Of a DNA stretch of 64,000 nt, positions 14,201-23,926 are shown one piece after another. The stretch comes from Mesostigma viride (Eukaryota; Streptophyta; Mesostigmatophyceae; Mesostigmatales; Mesostigmataceae), in the NCBI GenBank assembly GCA_009746045.1, contig RPFO01000333.1, forward strand, positions 2,109,964 through 2,173,963, written 5' to 3'. A program made the position numbers and the translations under genes. Below the pieces are notes generated by a model, which saw only the letters and a list, made by a program, of their open reading frames with translations, was not told the DNA's origin and did no database searches. Every line of letters begins with the position of its first letter. The first letter of the stretch is position 1.

Positions 14201-16177
14201 TCAGCTGTTGTTGAAGGGACTGAGTCGCTACTATAATCGGGCCACTGCCCAGCCAATTACAGGCTGCGTTCCGTCTGCCTCAGTTCCGCTGCGCTAGCTT
14301 CATGTCGCAGTGCGTGCCTTAGCAGAGACTGGCGAGTCTCCCGAGCCATCACCACTCGTGCGTTGTGGTGTCCAGGACAGCAATGACCATCATTGGCGCC
14401 ATGGCAGGAGAAAACAAGCCTGCTTGTCTGCATCCCAATTTAAACTGGAGGCCCTGGTGGGGAGAGCCTTGAGGGGTAGCTTCATGCGTATGTGGTGAAG
14501 TCCGACTACCCTGCTCTTCATGGAATACTGTATCAGCCCTCACTGTGAAAGGTTTCTGCTCATTGTCTGTTGTGGTGGGTCTCCACCAGAGCTGGAGGAG
14601 GCTCGAGCCGACCCCAACTGGCTGTGCCCCCACTGCTCCGAGGAGGCGGGAGACAGGCCATACTGGATCTGCAACAGGTGAGCTGGTCATCGTCTGCTAA
14701 TGGCAGTGAGTTGGTGGCGGTGATTCGACAGCGGTGTGCCGATGGGCTTTTGCTGATGGCTGCTGGAACACTTCTTGCAGGCAGCGTTCTACCTCGTGTC
14801 GCTTCCCGTCACCAAAAGTCCCCCAAGGTTGCGAGGTGTTGCGCCTTCACTACCCCTGTACTAAACCCTAAACCCTAAACCCTAAACCCTAAACCCTAAA
14901 CCTTCACTACCCTTGTACTAAACCCTAAACCCTAAACCCTAGCCCTTCACTACCCTTGTACTACCCGAGGGGGCCATCAGGCGTGCTCAGGTGGCTTCTG
15001 CTCAACTTATTACCTGCGGAATACTGAACTGTCCTGGAGTTGATTGGTGCCAGGTCACGACTGTAGCTTCAGGGACACAAGGTGTGTGACTTGTGAGCCT
15101 CTTTTCATGCGATGAAGATGAAACTGAATTGAAACTGCCCTCTTCGCTTTATTTTGCAATTGTCTATGTCTGCGATGCTTGGTCGTGTATTGCCCGTTTG
15201 TGTTGCCCGTTTGTGTTGCCCTTTTGTGTTGCGCCAGCTCCATCTGCATGAAGAAGAGGCATCTCCCGGCCACTGGGATCGCCATCTTTGACGGTACGTT
15301 GACGTCAGGGAGGAATGGGCTGGTTAGCTAGGAACGTAGCAACCCATTCCGGGTGCAGCTGTCCGTCAAAGTAACTTCGTGCAGAGTGTGATAGCCCAGA
15401 GGATCCAGCGATGGGACAGCTCTGCCATCCGTGGCTTCCTGCCTCCCCAGCATAACACATGCCCGGGACTACGTTGAGGTACTTTCCGGGGTTAGCAGAA
15501 CCATTTTATGCCAGCTTATCCGGTACCTCATGCTGAAGGCTGAAGGCTTTTGCATGCCATATCATGAGGGCTAAAGCCTGCGGAATCATGTACCAGGTGG
15601 TGATGGGCCAGGACCTCTCTTATAGAATAGATATGCCACCTTGGGGGCGCATTGTCAATTGTGGAGTGTGGATTACTTTTGGAGTAACCTGACTGTGCAG
15701 TGTGCGTCCCCATTCTGCAAAATATCCTTTCTTTAGATACTCTTCATGCTGTCACCCGCGTGGCAGTTGTGAAGTGTTTCGCACTGCCGTTGCCCCAGTT
15801 TCCTCCACTGTCTATTTTTGGTGTGAGGAGGGCTCTACAGCATACGTGGAAAGTACCCAGGGAGATTTATACAAAACTGCTAATCAGATAGGGATAATGT
15901 GGTGTTTGATTTTTGCAGAATAAGTGCTGATACTGATCAAGGGTCATCATAAGAAACTTTTCATCATGAGCACTTCCTGTCAACTTTGTCAAGGCATGGC
16001 AAACCTATCCGTTCCTGGACTCAGGCCTATTTTGCATGTCTGTTCATTGTGGTTGCTTTGATGTGTGCGCGGATGCTTTCTTTCCCAGCGCTCAAGCGAG
16101 GCTACCCGTCGGTGGCGCATATGCTGGCAGCGGACTTGGAAGCCAGGGGCTGGAGACAGCAACGCACAACTGGGTGA
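10727..16177 (+). CDS. CDCA7: CDCA7-like protein (zf-4CXXC_R1 domain), eight exons
   Basis: Exons: 10727-10819, 11344-11506, 12299-12590, 13600-13670, 13998-14075, 14590-14677, 15238-15293 and 16089-16177. All have GT-AG borders and matching phases; the sum is 930 nt, giving 309 residues. The N-terminus SSDYEAQRNKRIAENM-AKLQ matches the start of plant CDCA7 proteins. An acidic and basic linker (DNGEDEDDERRVRRVR) follows. Residues about 176-290 form the cysteine-rich domain: GICCHFCRQKKLCGEEGC, CQRC, TNCSKC, QFCRACLKVRYGQ, NWLCPHC, WICNSSICMKK, PATGI, then KRGYPSVAHML. In animals and plants CDCA7 recruits the HELLS/DDM1 remodeller and supports maintenance DNA methylation, so a nuclear role is expected. 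An extra phase-compatible exon in the 792-bp intron 2 cannot be excluded. Confidence 0.88.
11194..11275 (+). repeat. (GT)n microsatellite in CDCA7 intron 1
   Basis: An almost pure GT tract of about 80 bp ends in GC-alternating sequence (GCGCGCGC), lying 70 bp before the exon 2 acceptor. Alternating purine-pyrimidine sequence of this kind can adopt Z-DNA. The Cys-Val open frames are artefacts. Confidence 0.9.
14861..14943 (+). repeat. Interstitial telomere-type CCCTAAA repeats in CDCA7 intron 6
   Basis: Two blocks of CCCTAAA (about 5.5 and 3 units) are separated by a spacer reading TTCACTACCCTTGTA. The spacer motif also occurs just before the first and just after the second block, giving a small composite repeat. 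Plant-type TTTAGGG is also the telomere repeat of many green algae. The array sits between conserved exons at 14677 and 15238. Confidence 0.92.
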
Positions 16178-16861
16178 TGCACACGATGCCAGTCTGATGG
16201 GCATCTGGCCCATGCTGCCTCGTGTGTGTTTTTAAGTATTATTGATGAGCTGTGGGCGCATTACTAGCCATCATCTCCTGGCTCGGGAGGGGAACGGGAA
16301 GCCGTCATAGTGTGGATGGGTCCACCATCATGGCCCACGCTCTTACACCTTGGGGCGACAGGCTCAACTTGCTTTGAGATTTTTTTCATAGTGAAGGGCT
16401 TTGGGCATTCATTTAATCATTCATGCACGTGCCTCAGTTGGAAGAGTCACATGGTACAAACTTTTGAGTATGTACCTTTCATCCTTGATATTGATGCCAA
16501 GCAAGAGGGGGCACGGACCTCCGCCTTCTCTCATCGCCTTGAAAGGCACACCACAGGTTCAACTGCTGCTCACGGGGAGAGTCTTGCAATCACTGTGGTT
16601 ACAATAAAGGCTCTTCATTGTAGCGTGCATGGCTGTCTATATAGGAAGCTATGAGCCAGCCTACGCATGGTATTGCATGGTTGTATCGCACCCACAGTGT
16701 AGCGCCCCGGCATCATGCTGTGGAGAGAGCGCTCTGTGGCCTGCCCACTTGTGGCTGTGCGAGAAGCTAGAGCGCGCTCCCTCCTCGTTGCGTATAGAGG
16801 TTGTAGGTTCCTATACTCTGTATTGGCGGTTTGGCACCAACGTGAAGCAGTCGCGAACGTG
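16178..16861 (+). other. CDCA7 3' flank
   Basis: This follows the CDCA7 stop and presumably contains its 3'UTR. No other gene or repeat was recognised. Confidence 0.4.
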
Positions 16862-16950
16862 ATTATGAATGATGTGAATTGCTTATGAATTGCTTATGAA
16901 TTAGTAAAGTGCTTATGAATGAGTGAAGTGCTTATGAATGAAGTGACCTT
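16862..16950 (+). repeat. Short tandem repeats of TGCTTATGAAT
   Basis: Five or so imperfect copies of TGCTTATGAAT with GAGTGAAG spacers lie immediately before the CTTA tail of an R1 fragment. Confidence 0.6.
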
Positions 16951-17205
16951 ATGAAGTAAGTACTTGCGTGTCATGCGCATGGGCATGCCAGGGAGTACTA
17001 TGCTAATCTCATTGTAAATCATAATAATTACACGAGAGTTACAAATATCGTCTGCATCATGCCCCAACCATGTAGTCACTAGATTGGGATATAATCCTCA
17101 TCAGCTAGGTCCTCTACTGTAATGGCAGACGGTAGCAGCTTGGAGCGGCGGGAGCTATCCAAGCCGCTACACTACCGCCTCGTGGCAATCCTCAGGGGCA
17201 ATAGT
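16951..17205 (-). mobile_element. Diverged R1 3' end fragment
   Basis: Matches the R1 3'UTR and C-terminal codons (GTACTTGCGTGTCATGCGC, then TCCTCTACTGTAATGGCAGA) but with more substitutions and small indels than the other copies, so it is the oldest R1 copy in the window. Confidence 0.7.
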
Positions 17206-17443
17206 TAATTAATTAATTAAACTCGTGCTCCCGTTGGGGAGTGACAGATCGAGCACCGGAGTGCTTTTAATCCCTGTATGTGCACAACAGGAAGAAAGGG
17301 CAGAGACCCCCTTTCTCCTTCATGCCAGAGGCATGCCACAGCAGCAATCGGACACGATAGACGATCCGGCAAGTTCTGTGGGTGTAATAAGACCCGTGTG
17401 AGCATATCATAACACTTGGAGCGTGGGCAAGTAAGCTAATCAT

Positions 17444-18257
17444 TGAATTGAATTGAATTGTAACATAACTCCGTTGGGAGTATATGTAGCACATAGCCCT
17501 TGAGAGGGGGCATATGGCCTATCATACATCCTAAGCTACTTCCTGCAAGGGTGGGGATGTAAAGGACCCTTGCTCTAGGTGCACCAGGGCACTTGCATCC
17601 CCATGATCTTCAAGCTATGCCCAGCGAAGGGGGAGCCTGTCATGGGGGGGAAGATCAGCATAGCTATACAAAAAGGCTAGGGCATGGCGTCTCAGCAGAG
17701 AGTTACTCCCTGCATGGGCACAACATAGCTAAATAAAGCTAGGCATCATCTGGAGTGTGGCACATCATAGGCACACATGTACATGATTAAATAAAGCGTG
17801 TGGCTTAGCTAGGATAGTGCCTCTAGGAGGCGTACATGTACATGGCCACGGTCTATCTATTCTACACTACTACTGCTGTATTCCCCTAAGCTGGGGCGTC
17901 TGGAGTCGTTGGGGCCGCGGGGGTCGCCTGCCAGGGCTTGTGGCCGACGTAGATGGCCGCCCCCTTCCAGTACACCGGCTGCCCCGCCTTGGTCTTCCGG
18001 AGCTGGAGGTAGGTGGGCCATAGCTCCCGTCGCCGTTGTTGCTGCGCCAGGGTCAAGTCGTCGTCAAGGGTGAAGAGAGTCTTCTCGAGCCGCTTGCGGC
18101 GTCGGAGAAAAGAAATCTTGTCCGCCGGGGTCTTAAAGGTGAGAAGGAGCGGGGGCGGCCCTGCCTTACCCCGCGCGCGGGGAAGGCGGTGGGCGACCAG
18201 GTCGATCTCACCAGTAAGGCCCATGCGACTAAGAATTTCTCTCTCAAACGCACGTGC
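17444..18257 (-). mobile_element. R2g: 5'-truncated ORF1-only element inside R3b
   Basis: The 3' end lies at the left, with tail (AATTG)n, hairpin and 3'UTR. The C-terminal 110 codons of ORF1 (LLTFKTPADKISFLRRRKRL, RRRELWPTYLQL) lie at the right, broken off at 18257. It is flanked by an 11-bp TSD at 17433-17443 and 18258-18268. Confidence 0.88.
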
Positions 18258-18284
18258 AAGCTAATCATAGCCAGGACGTAGCAC

Positions 18285-18990
18285 GCCCGGGCGCCCAGGG
18301 CCGACAGGTACTCCCGTCGGCACTGGTTCCGCTCGTGCTCGGCGTCCGTCCAGTCCTCAGGATCTCCCCGGATCGACTGGGCGTAGAGCAGACCAGTCAG
18401 GGCGGACCACTGGGGCCGGCGCGGCGCGCGGGGACGTGGAACCGGAGCCGGAACGGTCGCGCGCACCAACCGGTGGTCAGAGCACACCGTGGGCGTGTCA
18501 AACACTCGGGTGTCCAGAACCGAGGTGCACCTGGGCTGCCGTACCACCATGCACGTAGTCCAAACAGGCCTGACGGCCGTGAGGGCCACGAAAAGTGACC
18601 AAGTCCTGTGAGGGACGTTGGAAGTGGCAGTTGACAGCAACCATCCCGCTATCCCGCAAAAAGGCAGAAAACAGGGGAGTGTTGTCGTTAGCAGCCGTGT
18701 CAGCAGGCGCAAAGCGCGACTGCCAGCAGTGCCCACGGGGAGCATGGCATTGGCGTCGAGCAGCATAACCAAAAAGTGGCGCGGGCCGGAGTGACCCCCT
18801 CAAGGCTATGCAAGGACTCGAAGAACTCCTGGCGTTCCGGCTCAGGTAGACCACTATGGGGTGCGTAGCCCACCCCTACCGTGAGGTGGTGCTTAGACCT
18901 CCCCTCGACGGAGGTGAAATGTGCTCCCATAAGGCGTGGGGTTAGAAACTTCAGCGTGCTGAGGCTAGCAACTGCCAGCGGCGAACACAA
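18285..18990 (-). pseudogene. APE-type endonuclease fragment of a LINE ORF2
   Basis: The minus strand, read across two frames, gives VGVGYAPHSGLPEPERQEFF, LLDANAM (the usual GDFNA position), PSQDLVTFRGPHG, LDYV and CSDHRLVRATV. These are the ordered motifs of the exonuclease-endonuclease-phosphatase fold, in which the final SDH is catalytic. Such a domain nicks target DNA to prime reverse transcription. Frameshifts near 18600 and 18760 and the missing N-terminus make it inactive. The following residues (WTDAEHERNQCRREYL) resemble the linker between endonuclease and RT in LINEs. Confidence 0.75.
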
Positions 18991-19689
18991 AAGACCAACA
19001 CCACCTTGGCCTGGGGTACCACTGCTAGCGAAGTAAAACCGCCAGCCACCTGCTAGCTAGGCGATCAGTGCTCACCATGCCAAGTGGCACCTTGCGGCGA
19101 TGCTCTTGAACGCCTAGAATAGATACACGATGGGCTATGCTGAAGGCAACGAGCTCTTCTACCCGATAGCTACATATGGCCGTCGTCTGCTAGTAATGTG
19201 CGTGCATTGAAGGTGGCAAGGGCCAAGGATGCCTGCTGGCCCACCAGGGGAGAACGACGATGGATGATGGGGGTGGATGCGGCGGGGGGTGGAGGTGGGG
19301 GTGGAACGGGGGGGGGAGGGGAGCGGAGGAAATAGTGCTTTTCATCGCATTTATTTTGTCCTGCAAGCGTAGGATGCGAGCCTGCCGCTTGCTCAGGGTA
19401 TTATTCGGGGTTGGGGCTGATTGCACAACGCCGAGACGTAGGTAATCTAGCAAACGTTGGGTTTTACGAATCTGACAGTTGACAGATGAGGTTGTAGCCC
19501 GAAATACCGGCACCACCATGGCTATCGCCCGACGGTTAGGTCGAGACATGGATGGTAGTGGAACGGGACTGTTTAGTTATTAGAGGCTGTCCCCGAAGCC
19601 TGTTAGCCGCGAGCCGACGAGGAAGGTTGTCTACCTACCGGCACCACCAGAGGCAGCACCCTTCTAGCTTGCTAGACACCTGACGAGAC
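18991..19689. other. No gene recognised
   Basis: Contains a G-rich tract (19260-19325) and a short minus-strand frame (19190-19549) of unknown nature, possibly more LINE debris. Confidence 0.35.
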
Positions 19690-20740
19690 TAGTGCTCCGC
19701 GGGGTTGTTAATCTGAACACCATCGAAGAATGCGGCAAAGGAGCCATCCTGAAGCAGACGCATCCCGCGCTTACCCGGTGCCTGTTGCTTCCTAGCCGCC
19801 TGGACGCGTCGGGGCTGTTCCACACCGCGCTCCTCGCCTCCAGGGCCTGGCTTGAGCCGTCGGAATGGCACGTTCAATGCCAACACGGTTCTGGAGCTGC
19901 AGCTTCCCCAGAAACGCTGGGCCTCGCAGCTCCTCGGCAAGTGAGTGTGCTGTCTCATGTGCTGCCGCGCCTTTCTGGAAGCTTTTGATCACCATATTGC
20001 GTTGGCGTTGCTGCACTGCATTCTGATTTCTGGTGGGTGACCGCAGCGGTAGTGGCAGACTTGGCCGCTTGTTGAACAAAGGTGGTCAACTGCTTGCCGG
20101 TAACGTCGGCAAACGTGGTAGTTTTGGCGGGGGCTGCCAGGGCTTTCTTCAGCTCCATGCAGCAATTGTGCTGTGGCAGCTGCAGACGCCTCCGTCAGGA
20201 CCTTAATGTCGCCCTGCACGGTCGTAAAAGACTGTGCGAGGTGCTGCAGCTGCACGGTAACATCGGTCGCGGGTGCTGGCCTGGCGATGGCTGCCCGCCG
20301 GCAGCTCGACAAGTTCAGGGCAGCACGAAATAAGACAGGCAAGCCGACGCTGGTCCTTCTCCCAATGAGGCCAGTCATCCGAAGCAGCCTCCATAACCTG
20401 GCCGGTCTTAGGGTGGCGAATCGGGGCGTCGTTGTCGTCGCGGAGCTTCAGCACGTTAATAACTTTTCAAAGCGGCGGCGTTGTAGGCTAGTAAGGTAGC
20501 GATATCTGCCAGGCTCAAACGCTGGCCTGGCATGTAGAATGATGAGGGAATGGAGGCCGGCAAGGAGGTTTCAGCCTCTATCGGAGTTGCTTCCGAAGTC
20601 TTGGGCCGCTTGCGAGCGGCGTTCTCGGCGGCGACATTGCTGTCATTGGCGATTTTATTTGCTGCAATCTGGGCATCAATAGACTCGGCGACAGGAGCTG
20701 AAGATGATGCGGGGGCCTCCATATCTACGTTGAATAACAC
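19690..20740 (-). pseudogene. Diverged ORF1-like coding region of another LINE family (broken)
   Basis: A chain of minus-strand frames joined by frameshifts. It starts MLFNVDMEAPASSSAPVA, followed by an Ala-rich segment with ARKRPKTSE and YMPGQRLSLADIATLLAYN. Further on are QLQHLAQSFTTVQGDIKVL, a helical TFADVTGKQLTTFVQQAAK stretch, QRQRNMVIKSFQKG, ETAHSLAEELRG, and an end with MRLLQDGSFAAFFDG. The order (low-complexity start, helical segment, RNMVIKSF strand like an RRM, basic end) parallels the R2 ORF1, so a LINE ORF1 of a different family is the best guess. It is clearly broken by at least four frameshifts. Confidence 0.5.
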
Positions 20741-20997
20741 CTATAGGCGATGGCAGGGGGCGCAGGCGCACTGATCACGTGCGGGGTGCCGCCATAATGT
20801 GCAGAAAAATAGCGAGATCTGCTGGGCAGGCCGCTGGCGATAACTTGCTAAATCCGGGGCGATAGCTGCCAAAAATTAAATCAACGTGTTCGTCATCAAA
20901 AGGCAAGTCTGTTGCAATTTACTCGACCAAATTTCATGCCCGGAATCAAAAGTTATGAGCATTCTCGGAATCCATAGCTCGGCACACCATTTTTGGT

Positions 20998-21065
20998 TGC
21001 TGATGGATGGATGCTGATGGATGCTGATGGATACTGACTGGATGGATGCTGATGGATGGATGGAA
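20998..21065 (+). repeat. (GATG)n-type imperfect microsatellite
   Basis: Imperfect GATG/GCTGATGGAT repeats abut the truncated 3' edge of R2d. Similar GATG tracts flank R2 or R3 ends at 28010, 30355 and 61123. Confidence 0.75.
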
Positions 21066-21631
21066 GCTGGAGGTAGGTCGGCCATAGCTCCCGTCGCCGT
21101 TGTTGCTGCGCCAGGGTCAAGTCGTCGTCAAGGGTGAAGTGAGTCTTCTCGATCGATCCGCTTGCGGCATCTGAGAAAAGAATTCTTGTCCGCCGGCCGG
21201 TGAGAAGGAGCGGGGGCGACCCTGCCTTACCCCGGGCGCGGGAAAGGCGGTGGGCGACCAGCTCGATCTCACCCGGATGCGACCAAGGATTTCTCTTTCA
21301 AACGCACGCGTAATTAAGCTTCTCGGAATTCTCATGCACCTTCCTCCATGTCGAAGTGCTTGACGATGACTTTGAGGCTGCGCTTGGCGAGCTCGGCCTC
21401 CTCGCGGAGGTCGAGCGTCTGCTGCTGGAGCTGTGCTGCGACGGCGGAGGTGGTGAAGGTGGTGTGCTGCTTAATAAGCATGTACGAGCCACGAGCCACG
21501 AGGTAGCCATGGCTGTCGGAGCTCATAATTCTTTCACGTTTGAGCACCGAATTTAGCCGTGAATATCACAATCGCTTCGTCTTGCTAAGACGCACATGCT
21601 GATATAATTTTCCGAATCTAAAACGCAATAT

Positions 21632-23023
21632 ATGGCGAACAAACGCGCCTCGACGCAACGCAGCCTGGCGGCTGCGCTCGGCAATGAAAATACGTCTGCA
21701 GCTCAGGCTGCAGCTTCGCCATCAGGTCCGGCAGGCAGCGGTGACACTAGTCGTGCACTGGTGGTCGTCCAGCAACCTCCCGGGCTTAACGCCTCGCCAT
21801 CTGCATCCGGCCTGACCCCAAGCACACCCGCTCAGCCGACAAAACAGGAGGGTCTTCACGCCCCTCAGAACCGAGCTTTCGGCCCCGGCCTTTCAAGGTC
21901 GAAGATTACGACTGGGCCAATTGACGGGTCTCCGACCGATGCTCTGCGATGCATCTTCTTCGGGGACTACGCTTCGCTTTACGACCTGTGCCTCCATCTC
22001 CACGACAACAATCGCCTCATCCTCCCGGACGGCCGCCTCTGGCGACACCTCACCCTGCTGCCCGGGTGCACTCGCCCCGAACTCCAGCACGCCATCCTCA
22101 ACTCCCTAATCTCCAGCGCTCCGACGGCGAGATCTGGGCTCCATCCATCTCCGCCCCCACACTTCGTTCCATCCTCGCGGAAGCCTTTCAGCAGCACGTG
22201 ACCCCCCTTGCTGCCGACGTAGCAGCCATCGGTGCATGGCACGCTGGCTACTGAACTTCCTCACATTTCCACCGCCGCCGCCTCCACCTCCACTGCCATT
22301 TCCGCCTCCACTGCCGACATCACCGCCCTGCAGCTCCTCGACCTCGACCAACGCCTTCAAGCCACCGCCACCGCCCTTGAGTGCCTGCATGACACCGCCA
22401 GCCTCACCGCCCAGGCGGTGAAGGACATCGCCGCCCAGCCGGTGCCTGCTGGCCCGGGCGGCCGGCGATGCTCCCTCCACCTGGGCGGACTTGCTTAAGC
22501 AACACACCACCTCCACCACCTCCACCATCACGGCACAACTCAAGCAACAAGCCCTCGACCTTCACGAGGCGGCCGAGCTCGACAAGCGCAGCCACAATGT
22601 CATGGTCAAGCACTTCGACCAGCCGGCAGGTGAGACCTCCACGAGCCTCCTTGAGGCATTTAAGCGCGCCATTCTTGCCCCATGCTACTCACGTGCCCCC
22701 ATGTTACTCACTGGTGAGCTGGACATGCATCGGCTGTCCGCCTCCCCCGCGCGCGGGGGAAGGCTGGCCCGGCACCCGTGCTCCTCACCTTTAAGTACAT
22801 GGCGGACAAGCTGGCGTTCCTTAAATGCCGCAAGAAGCTCTCGGAGACTCGCTTCACGCTGGACGACGACTTGACCCTGGCCCAGCAACAGCGGCGACGC
22901 GAGCTATGGCCGACCTACCTTCAGCTCCGGCAGCGTGCAGGGGGTAAGCCGGTATACTGGAGGGGGGCGGTCATCCACGTTGACCACAAGCCCTGGCAGG
23001 CCCCTCCTGCCACCCCAGACTAG
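21632..23023 (+). pseudogene. R2a ORF1 (broken)
   Basis: Begins MANKRASTQRSLAAALGNEN and ends YWRGAVIHVDHKPW...TPD, matching the intact R2f ORF1 along its length. Frameshifts near 22110, 22255, 22470 and 22690, and a short internal duplication near 22680, break it. Confidence 0.85.
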
Positions 23024-23282
23024 GGAATATACCAGTAGTGTATAGATTAGACACTGAGGCTTAGCCTTTGCAAGTGGCCCACGCGCATGTGCGCCCATAA
23101 TGGCCCCCATGGATGATGCTTTCAGTATTTAGCCACGCCCTGCCTACAATGGGACCTCCCATGGATGATGCATTAAGAATTTAGCCATGCTATGCCTATG
23201 CAGGGAGTTACTCTCTGCTGAGATGCCATGTGTACACCAGCTATAGCCTAGCCACATACCTTCCACCCCATATATATGTCAT

Positions 23283-23926
23283 ATGGTGCTCGCCATGATT
23301 CGGTCGGTTTTCCCCCACGCGAACATCCGGTCCGAGGATGCGGATGGCGCTGCCTTCTATTCCCCCAACCACCGGCCTGACATCGTGGTGCTGGACTTTG
23401 AGGGGGGTGGCCGGCATCTGCTTATTGACGTTTCGGTGGCGCGGCCCTTGGCTCTTAGCCACGTGGCTGGGGCCTCCCTCACGGCAGGTTACACAGCGGA
23501 CCGGGCGGAGCGGGCCAAGCTCCTGGCCTACGGCGACGTCGGGCACCATCGTGTGGTGCCCTTTGTCCTGGAGGAGTTTGGGGCCATGGGGCCCCTGACC
23601 TCCGCCTTCTTCAAGGAGTGTTGCCGGCTCCGGGAGGACCGGCTGGACCTGGAGGGCCAGCGGGCCCCATGGTCGGCGCGGACCTGGACGTCATATTGGC
23701 GTCAGCGCTTGTCGGTGGCGCTGACTCGGGCCATGGCTGACATCATGCTCCGCCGTACGCGGGCTGATTTTGCGGTGCAGCAGGGCTATTAGGTTCCTCC
23801 CGTTAGGCGTTTCCATTGGTCTTATCGTAGTATAGAGCTTTGACATGGCTCTGTATATAGGTTTATAGCTGGGCGTTTGTTTTGGTTTGAGTGATTTCAC
23901 TCTGCTGTAAGTAATTATATTTTTAA
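23283..23926 (+). mobile_element. R5a: 5'-truncated LINE with a PD-D nuclease-like C-terminus
   Basis: Flanked by a 14-bp TSD CATATATATGTCAT (23269-23282 and 23927-23940). The open frame 23283-23792 encodes about 169 residues, the 3' end of a LINE ORF2. RPDIVVLDFEGGG then HLLIDVSVARPL resembles a PD-(D/E)xK or restriction-like endonuclease core (Pro-Asp, then Asp about 15 residues on). This is followed by VVPFVLEEFGAMGP and WTSYWRQRLSVALTRAMAD. The 3'UTR ends GTAATTATATTTTTAA. A related C-terminus occurs at 33211-32921. In the Dualen/RandI LINEs of Chlamydomonas two endonucleases coexist; whether R5 is of that type cannot be told from this piece. Confidence 0.78.

Larger units (their letters stand above)
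17206..18990 (-). mobile_element. LINE R3b: endonuclease fragment joined to an R3 3'UTR, split by R2g
   Basis: The left part (17206-17443) is the R3 3'UTR with TTAA tail and GTGCTCC hairpin. The right part (18269-18990) continues the same sequence and then encodes an APE-type endonuclease on the minus strand. The two halves are separated by the R2g insertion, whose 11-bp TSD (AAGCTAATCAT) marks the join. No reverse transcriptase lies between the endonuclease and the 3'UTR, so this copy is an internal deletion derivative. Confidence 0.75.

Noticed and set aside
14861-14943. A chromosome end
   Set aside because: The telomere-type repeats are internal to a gene, with exons on both sides.
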